Source of the DNA: Crotophaga sulcirostris
Taxonomy: Eukaryota; Chordata; Aves; Cuculiformes; Crotophagidae
Length of the DNA: 64,000 bases
Reading direction: 5' to 3'
Assembly (NCBI GenBank): GCA_013397455.1
Contig: VYZB01000077.1
Coordinates: 792,841-856,840, forward strand
Shown: one piece after another, positions 48,401 to 62,100 of the stretch
Layout: each line of letters opens with the position of its first letter
Numbering within the stretch: position 1 is the stretch's first letter
Notes under the pieces: model-generated
What the model saw: only the letters and a program-made list of their open reading frames with translations
Told to the model about the DNA's origin: nothing
Databases searched by the model: none
Made by a program: the position numbers and the translations under genes

Positions 48401-51400
48401 CTGCTCAGCTTAATTCAGCAAGGAAATCACCTTATCTGTCAGATATTCACTGTACCCCAAAATCTCTCTAAAATACATCATAATCCCTCAGTTGGCCTAA
48501 GAAAGGATCCCTTTTCAAAGATAATTACACAACCTCTTTTAAACATTGTTTTTTGTCAAAAAAGGACCAGATTTTACTTTTTTCTCATCCTATTCTGTGA
48601 GCAGGTCACTGATGTCAATGGTGTAAGGTATGAATGCAGATGGCAGTCTATCACTTCTAGTTATACAGTTGTTTGAAGTTCCACATTTGTAAAATTACTC
48701 CAAAGCAATACAACACAATAATGTACAGAAACTGAGCCCAGGCAACACAGGCACAGGTATTTCTCAGGCATAATTCTTGATAGTTTTGCATACTTATACC
48801 TGGGATAAAATTTGCTGTGATGAATACAAATGTGTTTGTCTTGCTTTAGGAAAACCACCTCTTTTTTAAAAGGAAAGGCGATTACAGCAGGATTTGCTGA
48901 GAGTTGTTGTGGTGTCCCCATCCTCTGTTGTTGCCCCTTCTCAGGTGACGAAAATTTGATTGGAATAAAAATATACGTTAAGGCAGTAGCAAAGCCAATG
49001 CTCTACCATTGCCAAGTATAATTTCAGAATACGTGATCAGGATTGAATGAGATGATGAGAAATACAAAAAAAAATTATTCTTAACCCTTTTGCTTGGACA
49101 TATCTTTGCTCAGGATGTATAATCCGTAACCACCAATTCATACTTGTGAAGAGAAACTGAAGCTAAAGAAAACAGAAAACTTCTTTAAGTAGCAGATGAT
49201 GTTCTGTGTTAGCAAAGAGGTTAGTGTGAGCAGTATATTTAGTTGTTTTGTTTTCTCCTCAAAGAAAGATGACATGCTGCATTTATGCAGGAAAATTTAC
49301 TGCCACCTAACTAAAATTAGATATTCCACGTTTATGCTTTGAGTTTATGTCATTATCCCAGGAATGGTGTGGGAGTTTAAACCTGTAATCTCTGCATACA
49401 CAGAGAAAGGATGAGGACTATTCTGAATAAAGGCAACGACCTCAGATATTCATGTCTTAGAATTTGACTCATTTTTTAATGAACTTAAAGCATAGGTGCT
49501 GGAAAGCAAAAGTGGAGGAGAGAGGAAGGACGAGTAAGCAAGTGTACCATATGGGTATTTAATGTATCTGCCAGCCTGCTGTTTAACCACTCTGGAGTCT
49601 TGTAATAGTATTAGCTGACACAGACGTGTGACCGTGCTTATCAGACGTCACTGATGGGCTAAGAGAGTTGCTGTGGTGGTAAGCCCCGGCACTCCAGTTT
49701 ACTCTGCACGCTCCAGCTTTGAGTGGAAGCTGATTTAGCTCCTGCTAGTCATACTTTCAGATGGCCAGCTACTTAATAGATAACAGAACACTGCCAGGTG
49801 TAACAACTCTTGATAGATTTTCTGATTTTCTTGAACTTCTGTTGACAACTTCTGCTTCATTGTGTTGAGATTTATTTTTTTTTTTTAAAGCAGGTTCAGC
49901 ACCCAGAGACTTTGCGGTCTGCTATTGGCAAACTGTATGGGGTAGGAGGGAGGCAGCTCTCAGTACATGACACCAGTTCTCAGTAAATTAGTAGTGAGGA
50001 TTTCTCAGACAATGACAATTTTCAATTCTAGCCCTCATACCTGTTTTCATGGCAAGTTTGCATATTGCAGCATACTGCGTAATATCTCTGTTTCCTACAA
50101 TAGGCTGTAAATTAAAAGAAGTAGGAGGTAAGTACCTAATCCAAACCCAGCATCAGTGTTATTTTGTTTGGAACCTACCTCTGCCCTCAGCTGCACTGCA
50201 TCTTTCCAGAACCAAGCTCTTACAGTGAGCTCATGTTATAAAAACGGTTGCAAGGCAATATGAAAATGTAATGGAAAATACTGTCGTTTCCTTCAGATGT
50301 CTAGTTCCCATCAATCTGAAAAATTGAAGTACTTTCTCACTTACCTGACACATCTGTCCATCTGTAAACCTGATAAGTCTATTTTCCAGATCTATCATAA
50401 GCATGCTGGCTTGGATCGTAACACAAATCTGTGATGATGAAGATATACCTTGAACAGCCTTAGGAGTAACTGATGATCCTATCAAAAACTATCTGCTCTT
50501 GTCATTTGCTTGAACTTCTGTGATAAATTCTTAAGAGAATATTTAATGGATGTCTGAAAGTTTTCAAAAATTCCTGAAAGGCTGGATCACAAATTACAAA
50601 AGGAAAACCAACTATTATCCCAGAGAGCGTATAAACAGAAACCATTCAACTAAAAGCCAGAATACAGCAAGACTCCATTATGAGGCCAATTTTGGATTAG
50701 TAAAGCCCTATTTTCTCCACTTTCTATGTTATTTCTGTTATCTTTTAATCAATATGAAGCCAGAGTAGACCAGGTACAGTGGTTCCTTTATTTCTACACA
50801 AGATTAACAACAATTGTGCATTTCCATTATGCGTGTCAGTCATGTGTGTTCTTGCTAGTGCATGGGTAAATATGTGTATATATGCTCATGACAATGGCTT
50901 TTCAGTAAAATTAACAAGGCAAGCCCTGCAGGGCTAATTAGTTTTTATTGTACAAAACCTTGGCAAAGAGTCCTCATTTCCGCCTATTTAACAGCTTGGA
51001 CTTGAACTAGCTCCATTTCTGTCCAAGTCAAAATCTAGTTTAGCTGTTTTCAGCTACAATGGGAATGTTAGTCCCCAAAGAAGAGTATTTTTCTGATTCA
51101 GTGATTCAGTGCCTTGGACCCATCTCTTACTGTGGAGCTGGTGCAAGGATAGAACAACAAGCTCAAGGTCAGTGGCCGGTCCTTATGTAGTCAGAACAGC
51201 CATGAATAGACAACTTGCAAAATGCAGTAATTTGTAAGTTTTGTCCAGAATTAGAAAAATATATAATTTCTGGGGTTCTTCTGCTGTCAAACCAATTGCC
51301 ATTCTTTCATTCTGCCAGATGTCCTTTGACCTTTGTTCACCATTCTGCCATTTCCTTTAGCACAGTACTTTTTTCATCAGGTTCGATGTCAATATGAGCA

Positions 51401-54400
51401 GCAGACCAAGGTTTTCTAGTTGGAGTAAAAACCTTTCTTCCATGGGCTTTTATACTGCTAGTTCAATACACAGCATGTGTCAAATCGTGAGACTACAACT
51501 GATCTGAACTATCTGTCTCATGGCTAATAAAATAAAGTTATAGCAATGTGATTCACTTGAGAAAAATATAGAACACTGTCTGTCCTTATGTTGCTCAACA
51601 GAAACAGTAATAGAAAAGTTTATGCAGACTAGAAAATTATTCTCACAGCAGAAGACATATTTAGAGACTGAATTAAAAATGAGCACATATGCTTTTATTC
51701 CTGGAAGCGTGACATCCACAGCATTGGCAGTTTGGGACCCAGTGTAACAGATTCTTAAGCAGTTTCCACCCTTCTGGAGTACCAGATTAATTCTCCACTG
51801 ATGAATATGATGTAAATATGAAACACTTGGCTCCAATTCGAAGCAGTCAAAAGTGATTTGCTGATTATTCTACCAGCATTTCAGCAGCCTCTGAGCTACC
51901 TTATTATCCCTGTCAGCAAACTCTCATATGGTCAATGCCAAAAGCTGCTGCTCCCTTCCCAACAATGCAGCAACTGCTAGTGAGATACTCAAAAAAAGCA
52001 CAACACTGACCCCAAAAAAATCAATTAAATATAGCAGTTTAATTTCAGATTCTGTGTCACTGAAGCAAAGTCAACCACCTGAGGGGACAGAAGACCTGGC
52101 TGTACTCTCAAAGTATCTAAAGTGCTGCATCAACTGTGACAAGGAGCTTTGAGAACAGTCGTAATCAGCAACAACGTTGCGCAGGTTTTGGAAAGTAACT
52201 AATGAGAAGAAAATAGTATTTTCTTAATTTCCATTGCCAATCCATGCTTTGATCTATAAAAATACCCTACTAGCTATTTCTGGTAGAGTAGATTAATTTC
52301 CTAAGTTGATCACACAACATAAAGGTGGATATGACAGTCCTGATACAAATGAAGCACTACAAAAATGATAAGGCCCAAAAGTCATCAATCTTACCAGAGA
52401 CCATTCATATATATGAAGATGCATTTCAGCATTTTCATCTTATGCATAACATGTACATTATCCTATAGTTACATCTTTAAATCTGTTCTAATTTTCCCAA
52501 TAGTGTGATAAAACTTTTTGATTTATTTTCTGTATCTGTTTCTGTGCCTGTAAAGACCATTTAACAGCATTATTCTCCTGTTTAGAGTAATTTAGCATGT
52601 TTTGACTTTGTTGTTTGAAATTTGAAACATTTTTATCATAAAAGGTAGATGAATTACAAAATCTATCATGTTTTCTTATTTTACAGAAGGTGGATCAAGA
52701 GACACAAAAAGCATTGTATCTCGTCTCTGTTTCACCAAACCAATCATTGTACTCAAATACTGAATTTTAAGAGATGACTTGCAGTTAGATACATGCTTAA
52801 GTTCAGACCAAGTAATATGTACAAAATACAATCCACAACTAACATAATGTGCTGAAAAGAACAACGTATTCCTTACTTTATTCCACAGACAATGTCATAA
52901 TGAATTTTAATATTAATTGTCATGGTTTCAAGGAGACTGACTGACAGTTTCCAAGAAGCAGTATGTTGTACTCATGCCACCAAATGTATTGCTTTGTTGG
53001 TATAATACAATAGAGCAGCTCTCAGGAAGGAGCATACCTTTTGTGTGCCTAACTTCAAACTTTTTCTTCAGCAGCTAAAGACAGTTTAAAATTTAAAAAA
53101 AACCCCAAAGCATAATTATTTCTTTTGCTGTCTTCCAACACCCGACTAAGTTTCTGTGGAACACACTTTATTTGTTGCTGTACACTTAAGTAAGACATTG
53201 TAGCCCATTAGATGGTGGATATCCACTGAGCCAGATTTATCTCCCAACTATTTCAGCACAAATTGAAGATGGTGTTTGCAAAGAACCCTCAAAGCTTTCT
53301 GCCAAATCCAGCTCTTTCCTATAAGTATTTTGGAAAAGCTGCAGCTTCCATCCAAACAGAAGAGGATGGGAGGAACTATGCAGACAACTGACCTCGCTGT
53401 CTGACAGGTTAAAAAAAAGAGATCTCTTGGACTAATACAGTGAACATGGAGCAGGACACCAAAACCTGCTTTGTCTTCCATTTCTCCCATCTCTGGTGAA
53501 GTCAGGCATGCTGTTGTTAAGCTTTTGAGAGCCGCATTTGGCGATAACAGTACTGGAAGACAACTTGGCAAATCCTTATCTGTGCCATGCAGGTGCTCTG
53601 CCCAAGGTCCACACTGCCAAACCAAGGCACCTACCCCAGCCTCGGGCACCTTGTGCAGACAGAGGAGATGGCACGTTACCTAAGGCTGTGCTCAGCCCCT
53701 CTGAGCTCCTATTCCCCCTGGCTGTGGATAGCTGGAGACAACCAGACTCCTGACTCAAGCACCTTGGTTTGGGTGCTGGAGGCATAAGGGATGAATCATC
53801 CCCTCTCCTGCAGTGGGACTGGGTTTGGAGAGCCCGTTCAGCTCCAAGTAAGAGGACTCCTGCCAATATAAAGGAGGGCTGAATTCAATCTTAAGAATAC
53901 TGCAGATTTTGTACTTAGCAAAGCTGCCAAGTAATCCAACAAAGCCAACACATTAAAAAAATCACAGAATGTCTCAAAATTAAAGCTCAGTACCTAAATG
54001 ATTTAGACACATACGTAAAATTCAATTAATGGACAATAGTTTGGGGGGAGTTTAGATGGTCCACCTCTTCCATGCTTTACAATTTTTTACAAGTCAAAAA
54101 AAAAAACAACTTGGAAGAAACACTCCCTTCCAAGACTGCTATTTCAGCAGCAACTGAAAAAGCTAGAGTGACAGGAGTTCAGCTACCAAGCACTTAAAGA
54201 AAAACATTGCAAAGTGTGACACCCTGGGATTTACGTCTAAAACATTTCTGAAGGAACTGCTTATCTTCTCTATTCCTCTCCATAAGATAAGTGCTGGCAA
54301 CTGCTGACAAGGATTACACCTGCATGCATGCATATACATACATACAAGCACAACATATATATACATATGTATGAAAAGACAGAACGCATGGTTTCAAAGC

Positions 54401-55855
54401 TGGACCCAAAGGGAACACATGGCTGATATCAGGGCAAGACTGTGGCTCTCTCCTGGGCTGGTGTCACTGATAAAATGCTGATCAAAGTGTTGGTCAGGTC
54501 ACCCACCTCAGCAACACCACTGCAGCCCTGAGACCGTGTTACCACTCTGCTTCTGGGCTCGCTGTATGAAAATTTTCCTGCCTTCTGTAGCTCTTTTGTC
54601 TCCTGAAATTATATATAAGACCCCACTGAGGGTTTTTTTTTTTTTGCTTTATACAATGTCTTTAGGCATTGTGGGATTGTAAAATATTGGTGAATGGGAT
54701 TACTCCCTATCACACATTCTTTTGATTCCCCTTTTATTTGCACAAGTTGTTAGACTAAAGAGCCAGACACCATGTCATTTTCCTTCACACAGATCACCTT
54801 ATTTCCTATTGTTAGAGAAACCAAACCACCACCTATTATGTCAAGTGACATTTCTTAAATGCTATAAGATATAGAAAGAAAAGTATTCTTTTATGCTTTA
54901 GATTGATACGTTGACTTCTGTTTCATTTCATTGCACTAAAATACTTAAGTCTACCGGGTAATAAATATTCCCTTATTAACTCTTCTAAAAATCTCCACAT
55001 AGGGACTAAAATTTAATTCTAAAGGACAAATAACTGAGAGATTATTTTTCTTTAGCAGATTTCCTAATCACATACTGCCTTCGCTTCACTAGCTAAGTAT
55101 ACAATGAAGTCCTCTAACAACTGCCATATTTCAGTACCTCTATGCTCCTGGAATGGCATTTTTATGAAATCAATGGTAAGAAAGAAAAGTTGAAATGCTA
55201 GAGTCCAGATACAAAAAATACAAAAATACGACCTCTATTTACGGTATTTCAGGTATTGCCATATTTCTACTTACAGGATTTATTCTGTTCTAAAGCCAGT
55301 ATAAAAAAAATACAGATGTTATTGAGGCAACCATGTTGGAAAATGTGGGGTTTACCTCCAGGTACAGGGAGTGAGGGAGGAAATTACTGGACTGTAATAT
55401 TCTCTGTAATATCCTCTGTAGTCTTGAACTCATTCTCTATGGTTGCCACTATTTATCCAGTCACACATCTGTCTGAGAAACTGCAGGGATGGAAGGAGTG
55501 TGGTAATTGCCTTCTAAATGAATCTTATTTTTTTAGCTAGTGCCCAATGAAATCAGCATCTGTAGGACAGAATGAGCACTACTGCACAGTACGACAAGGA
55601 AGGCTTCCACATCAGCTTTGCCTGAAAGCAGACCTGACATAAGACACTCCCTAACTTGCGCTTGCTCAATATTTGCTTTCCACAAGGACAGTTATGATTA
55701 ATGAGGGTTCATTTATTTGCTATTTGTCAACGACTCACAGTAGCACTAAAAAGAAAAAGCATTCTCCTTTATTTCTCAATGAAATTATTTTATGACCCTG
55801 AGGAAGTCTCGTAGCTAAATGCTTTCAAGCCACAAGAAAACAAAACAAAAAAAAC
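45491..55855. other. Long non-coding stretch, no gene seen
   Basis: Ten kilobases without a recognisable gene or confident dispersed repeat. Contents noted: a possible conserved block at 45690-45860, a 12-base T run at 49875-49886, a CpG-richer patch at 49600-49760, a perfect 14-base palindrome AGCCCTGCAGGGCT at 50922-50935, a cryptic CATA/TATG simple repeat at 54321-54373, and a 13-base T run at 54633-54645. A GC-richer patch at 53.5-53.9 kb has overlapping frames of up to 133 codons on both strands, without recognisable domains. Confidence 0.5.
54321..54373. repeat. Cryptic simple repeat (GCAT/CATA/TATA units)
   Basis: A mixture of short alternating purine-pyrimidine units: three overlapping GCATs, then CATA repeats, then 'acatatatatacatatgtat'. 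It is an impure microsatellite. Confidence 0.65.
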
Positions 55856-55926
55856 CAAACAAAAAAAACCCAAAAACCAACCAAACAAAAAAAACCCAAA
55901 AACCAACCAACCAAAAAAAACCCAAC
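55856..55926 (+). repeat. 26-bp A-rich minisatellite, about 2.7 copies
   Basis: The unit 'caaacaaaaaaaacccaaaa' plus 'accaac' (26 bases) occurs exactly at 55856-55881 and 55882-55907, then about 19 bases of a third unit with one change (55908-55926). An A/C-rich lead-in precedes it from about 55833. Frames on both strands here translate to low-complexity Lys/Asn/Thr/Pro or Phe/Gly/Leu/Trp runs and are artefacts. Confidence 0.9.
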
Positions 55927-56476
55927 ACAGTGGACTCAAAAGATCAAAACCTGGCTTTACCAAAGAAAAACAGTGATATCTTGTGTACGTCCAACAATGC
56001 AGCAAAGATGCTAACCAGCTGTCAGGGAGCAGCACAGCGCTATCTTCCGCGTTGCTGGAAATGGGCCCCAGCTGTGCTTTGTCACTGGCCTCATAACAGG
56101 GAAAGCTGCTGTGATTTGGGGAAGGACGGTGCATTTTTCTTGACATTTCCCTTGGGTGTCTTTTTATAACCACATTTCTGCTAATTAACTTCATCTCTGA
56201 GTTGCGCAGGGTAGCTGCTTCCCCTTCAGGTTGCAGAGTGACAAAAAGCCCCTACACCTTGTTTGATCAACTGCTTGGGTATGAACAGCACAAGGCCAGA
56301 GCTTGTATAAATAAACTTAAGAAACCGAAACCCAAAACAAGCAAATAAACACAATAAACACAAAATGAAACTCAGGGGCCCTGAAATATCCAAAATTCAC
56401 TCTGCATTATTCTCTTGCTTAGAAGACTCTCAGCACACTGCAGCGGTGGTATGTGCCAAAGGAGGATGAACTTTCC
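55927..56476. other. Non-coding stretch, no gene seen
   Basis: Short stretch of unique-looking DNA between a minisatellite and an ancient dispersed repeat. Nothing recognised. Confidence 0.5.
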
Positions 56477-56690
56477 CATAAGAACATAAGTAAAAATGTC
56501 CATGTCAGGGCAGAGCAACAGCTCACCTGGCACTTCATCACACACCTGAAAGCATCCAGTTACAGGTCAACAGTATAAAAGAGAAGAGCTCAGAGGAAGG
56601 TTCTCCTCAGTACGTCCTCCCAACCTAAGCAACCCACGACTGGGGATATCCAGAGCTGGAGGTTATACACATCTCACTGCATTTGAGGAA
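56477..56690 (+). repeat. Ancient dispersed repeat of uncertain class
   Basis: The segment starts 'cataagaacataagtaaaaa' and runs through 'catgtcagggcagagcaaca', 'ttacaggtcaacagtataaa', 'gttctcctcagtacgtcctc' and 'ccagagctggaggttataca'. The order resembles a repeat I know from reptile and bird genomes that opens 'cataagaac..gccatactgg' and closes near a 'gagccagaggttgcatc'-like stretch. I cannot name its family with certainty. It is old and degraded, and no coding content remains. Confidence 0.4.
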
Positions 56691-59064
56691 TCATTCCTTG
56701 TACTTACGTTGTTTTCCTTGTTTGGACACTCGTTCTACTTTCTGATGGCTTATTTATTTACAATAAAACTCTTTGATCAGCTGTTTTAGCATGCCACTTT
56801 GTAGGAATTTTTTTAATGATTTTTATTTATACCACTATTGATTTATTTTTTTTCCCTAACATATTTGCTCATTTCAAGTTGATTCTAGCAAATTTCCCAA
56901 GCTTTGAGAAATCTTTTATTTTGAAATTAAGTATTTCCATTGTGAGTTCTTTTATTTTTGATTTTTAAATGATGACAAATTTCCAAACAATATGCTCGTT
57001 TCTAACAGCTTTTCTACAGCTATATTTTGAACATACATTTATGGGGTCTAAACATCTGCTCTTTATATCACACCTTATCATGTGGTTTTTGCCTTTGCAG
57101 CCTCTTTGGAGGCTCTTTTTTTCCTTCAGCTTTTCACAGTCCCTGTCCCTGCTCAGACAAAAGAGCATGCAGTACAGCTGTAGGATTTCATTCCTTCTGG
57201 TTATATCTGGGATTCTGGCTTCCTCCTGATAGTATGAACTCTTCATTCCTAATGTATAAGAGCTTTTCTGCAACGGTGGGACTTACTCTGCATTTCATAT
57301 ATACTTTGTAGCTTGATATTACAGGTTGATGGGTTTCTTTCCATCAAGGCTCTGAAACACTTATTTGCCCAATATCCTCAAGTAAAACTAGGCATTTCAC
57401 TCCATTTGCCTTATTTTTTGAGAGTTGTATCATTTACATAGCACCTTAATATATACCGATCTGTCTGTTTTTACGTATCTGCCTTAACTAGGACTTCTCC
57501 AGCACTGGTTTTTTTTGTTGATCGTTGTCCTATCTTTAATTAAGGAGACAGCTTTTATTTTACTTTCTCTCTAGTGGATGAACACCCTGATTTTGTGTAC
57601 TTCTTTACCTGCCATATTTGCCAACTGTTTATTTGAGAGAAATGACTAAATGCAATGTTAGGCGAAGAATTTATCCAAGCTTACCTATTGCATCAACTCT
57701 GCTTTGCAGAATGTCCAGCTCAGCCTTTTTCTGAGCCATGCAAGAGTGAGAAATTGGAACAAGGTGATGAGAAAACTAAGGGAAGTTAACTCCATTCACA
57801 GATTTACACCTATTGTCTAAGAGAACATCAGGCAATATTGAACCTCCAGAAGCCAAGTTGGTATGCTCCAACAGCACTACTGTCACCATATCCCTGCTCA
57901 ACCAATCCTACTTGCTGCACGCAGGTGTTTTTCCTCCCTTCTGCCCATAGCCTACTCAGCCTACAGGCTCTGAGAGATCAGTACACTGTAATTCTCTACT
58001 GACTGCTGCAGCACTATTTTAATGAAGGTTAATTGTCTTGACTCAGTATTCATAGCCTTAGCCCTTCCCTTGTCCAACTGCAGTAAACTTTGTTTCTTCT
58101 CTTTTACAACAGTAAAGCAAAACAACAGGTTAAGCAAAAATCTGGAATCAAATATCACGGAGCACACTGGTTCATCTACAATGCACAGCAACACTGAGCC
58201 TGTGAACACAGCCCTACCTCCAAATTAATAAGCCTTGCCTCTTACCAAGGTGAATTACTATGAGGGTAGCACCAAAGGGTAATGTAGCGATCCAGCTGCC
58301 AGTCCTGGGATAGACCACATGGAATCAGCTTAGGAATTTTTGCCCTGCAACTCATTTCAGAATCCAGAGGAAGTTGACTGCACTGATTCTAAAGTCAGTT
58401 TGTCCAAAGTAAACTGGAAGAGCAGGCAGGTTGCAGCATCTCAGAGGAGATGCTTCACATCTCCTTTACTGAACAAAAGGAAGTATGAAGCCAAAGGACC
58501 AGGGTGGAATTAAGAATCAATGACTATGGATAATTATCTAAAGGAAAATCTGGATGCAGAGTTTCTTAGTCTTTTATCTCTGCTCTTAGCATTTCTTTTT
58601 GTTTTCCCACCCACAAAGTCTTTTTTATTGACTTTAAGTTAAATATTAATTCACTTTTCAAGCTACACTGTAGAAATCTGATCAAAGGCAAATGGTTACC
58701 ATGATAAGTGGCAGTTAAATTGCATAAGTATAGTGTAATCTATAAATTTTCTTTTAAACAACAGCACTGAACTACACATGTTAAAAGACTCTGGGATCAG
58801 CCGACGTACACCATTACACAGATACACCCACAATATATTGGCTAAAATAGCTTATTTCCCATTAAAGGGAATAGAAACAAGACATCTGAGTCCCTTATGC
58901 CTCTAAGATTGAAAATCTCTGCCAGCATTATTAAATGATAACATTATTTAATTAGTAAAAGTAAGGGAGGATAAACTCTGCCTGCCTTAAGTCTAAAATA
59001 TGCAAGACCAGTTTTCCACAGAAAGAAAAGATGGTCTGGATGTAGGGGGCTTTGTAAGACATGA
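56691..59064. other. Non-coding stretch, no gene seen
   Basis: AT-rich unique-looking DNA. Overlapping frames at 56969-57311 on both strands are hydrophobic or low-complexity and unsupported. An 8-base inverted repeat lies at 58445-58465. Confidence 0.5.
58445..58465. repeat. Short perfect inverted repeat
   Basis: Arms AGGAGATG and CATCTCCT are exact reverse complements around the five-base loop CTTCA. It is isolated in unique DNA, with no known role. Confidence 0.6.
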
Positions 59065-59160
59065 AAGATTTGGATCCAGCTTCCTGCTTTGTCATGGACT
59101 TTCTGCATGACCTCAAAGTAGCTCTAGTGCACCTCAGGTCCATATTGCACAATGGGGCTT
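59065..59160 (+). repeat. MIR-like SINE remnant
   Basis: Sense-strand resemblance to the MIR/CORE-SINE: 'tggatccagcttcctgcttt', then 'gtcatggactttctgcatga', 'cctcaaagtagctctagtgc' and 'acctcaggtccatattgcac', ending 'aatgggg'. The order matches the family layout (ggatcc..tctgcc, then a gcatgacctt-like part, cctcagt, and aaaatgggg). Individual substitutions are many, as expected for a very old insertion. Confidence 0.55.
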
Positions 59161-62100
59161 TTTTGCTCTGTCAAATGACTGTAAATTTTGAATCACTCTA
59201 TATTACAAGGCACTCAGGACTAAAACAATGACATTAGGGACAGATGAGAACATACATCGACTTGTCTGCATTTAATTTGTAAGGAAGGCTCATTAACTTT
59301 TCTCCCCAAACACTATAAAATGTTCATGCTTTCTTTAACAGATGTATCTTCACCCTAGAGGTAGGCTTGTGACAATAAATCTTTACTAGGAGTGATTTAC
59401 ACAACAAAAATGCTGACAATATGACATTGAATTTTTCTCAAGCACAATGTGTGCCCCTCTCTGGGCTACCTTGGTTTTGGGCTTGTGTGGTGACATGCTT
59501 ATGTGACCTAGCACAGCTGCTCACTTTGCATAGTAACTTTCATATGCCCATGCCTAACACATACACATGAGCTGTCAGTAAACATGGGGGAACTGCTGTC
59601 TCCTGCTTAGTTTAAAATTCTGTCCTCCAAAGTCAGAGAAAACAGTGCTTTGCTTTCCAGAAGGAATAATCTCACTCACAAGCACGTTAGTCATCACACC
59701 TCCTCTTTCAGTACACTATGTTGAAGTTCTGTGCTATGAATTAAGATATGGCAAATGGGAAAACCTCTGTATGAAATCATGGGGCCGTTACCTTATCTTT
59801 TTGACCAAAATTTCTGGCAACAGAAACAACGAAGTTACATGAGACATTGAGCTAAGGGCTTTTAAGAAGAATTGTGTAGCATTGCTATGGTTTTAAGGTG
59901 CCAAAACCCTAATATGCGCTAGGACTTCACCACATTCAGATACTTGTTGACTATTTTTCTCTTCCTCTATACCCTGTCCTTGGTCGTCTTTTTCTGCTGA
60001 TCTGTAGCCTTAGGGAAATTATCTGGTGACTTAGACTGCCTATTCCATTTTTCCTGAACCCTTACCATATGAAATAATGTCAGCTCTAGAATTCAACTAT
60101 TAGGTTACTTATACAGGATGCAAACTTAGTTGTCTAAAATTCATGTATTATTCCAACCAACATGCATCGTGTTGCAGATACAGGCTTCCCGCTTCCTTCC
60201 TTCGACACATGACGAGCCGGCCAGACCCCTGACACCCCACTCTGTCCCCAGGGCAGCTTGTCTCCAAATGAGGCTGCAGTTCTGCTGCCCCAGATGCAAG
60301 CCCTCATGCACAGTCCTCAACTTGCCCAGTGCCTTTCTGTGGTGAGGCTGCATGCAACTACCAGTTCCTGTGCTGAGCTCTCAGTATCACCAACCCTGTT
60401 AGCCTGGAGGGTTTTCCTATGGCCAAAGGACTATACTGGAGAGATACACTATTGTGCAAAAAAATCTGCACTCACTGGCACAGCTGTGGCTACAGATTTT
60501 GTGCAGAAGGGGAAGAAAAGCCTGCTTTTCCTGTACAAACACAACCGGATTCTGTGTTTTACTTCTTCACTTCGATCTATTATCTTGTCCTCATTTTTTT
60601 AGAGCACTGTAAATCTCCTTTAACAGCAACTGTGTTTCAAAATAGCACCCTTAAGCCTAGAAAATCTACCTTGTCTGTGACAGCCCACCAAACAATGAAT
60701 GCCAAAGTATTTGTCATCATTGCATAAATTTATCAGTTTTTCACCCACTGAAAAATGTATGTTCTTTTTTTCTTGCACACTAGATGAATGCTACAGCAGT
60801 GCACACCAGGGTCAGTTGGTGTTTGTCTTTCTGCTATGAACACCTCAGGAGAATTAGGTGAACATTCCTCTGGAAGGGAGGTTTCACCTTAGAGAAGTCT
60901 TAAAACAGTTTTGGTAATGTTAAAATCTAAACATTTTAGCAAAATAGGTAGAAGTAGTGTGTGAGTCTTCTATATAGACCTTAAGAAAGCAGAAAGACAG
61001 TACTGTGGGGTTTTGGTTGCCTCCTTTCTAATTGACTCCGTTCCAATTGACTCCTTCCTGCATGTATAACAGGGAAAAGAAAATTGTATTCCCACAGGTA
61101 TGGGAAATGAAAAGGGGAAATCTAGTTAAAAATCTCCACTCTTTTGAGTTTTACTCAAGTACTTCTGTGCAGATTCAGCATTACTTCTGTGCTGTAAAAG
61201 TTATTTGCTTATGACAGAGCAGTGGAGGAAGGACAGAAGAGAACTGTTTCTTCCATCCATCATAACACAGACCAAGGAAGGGATACGATGGGTACTGTTA
61301 TCAGCAAACTGACCTGCCCCAGGGATTCCCTGGTTACATCTGCCAGCATTACTCCTCCTGGAAAGACCATGCTTGAGTTCAGCCTAGTTCCTGATGGACA
61401 ACGCTCCTTTTCACAAAACTGGAAGATGAGGAAAGGATCAGAGTTTTTGCAAAAGGGAGGAGGAAGAAGTGTCAAAGATTTGCAGTTGTGCCTCCTGTTT
61501 GCAGTGACTGACACAGGCTCTCCTGCAGCTTGCATGCTGACTTTCAGCTTCACTTCACAAGCAGAAGACATCTGTGCCTGCATAGTGCCCTTTGCAGCTG
61601 CACTGTCCCTTTCCAGAGAAGCCCTGGGGGAGGATGCCTCAATGAAAGATTGGCAGCAATAAAACCCTGCTAGCAGCTGGTTTTTTAACCACTTATCTGT
61701 CAAACAAAACCTTCTCAGGAATCTGGGTTTAGGTAAGGGTTAGTTTTTTGTTTTAAATCAAATTAGGGAGGAAACAGATGGTGCTGGAGTTAAAAATGCT
61801 GAAGTTACACTAATGTAATGTAATGTAAATGCACGTTATTAGGGATTCAGTGTAATAATGGATACTTCCAAGATTAGGCTTATGTTTTCAATTTCATACC
61901 TCTATAAACTAAAAAAAATTGGTTTCAAATAATGACAGAAATGAGTTTGAAAGGAAAGAATGCCTGTGAGTCAGACACATCAGCTCTCTTCAAATGAAAT
62001 CAATTTGTTTTCAGAAAAGTAAAGTATTTCAGAAGAGCTTATTCTCCATACAGGCATTACTAACATGAGTGGCACAATATTGTAATAAGACTTGTCCCAT

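Noticed and set aside
53955..53975. 'aaatcacagaatg' resembling a CR1 terminal repeat
   Set aside because: The following bases do not continue as CR1 in either orientation.
55790..56194. 134-codon minus-strand frame with a Phe/Gly/Trp-rich, membrane-like segment
   Set aside because: The hydrophobic stretch is the translation of the A-rich minisatellite at 55856-55926.
57760..57800. MIR-like 'gatgagaaaactaaggga' run on the minus orientation
   Set aside because: Matches only the most common MIR word; the neighbouring core segments are absent.
61222..61703. Antisense pair of about 146-codon open frames
   Set aside because: The frames cover the same DNA on opposite strands. Neither has a recognisable domain or splice context.
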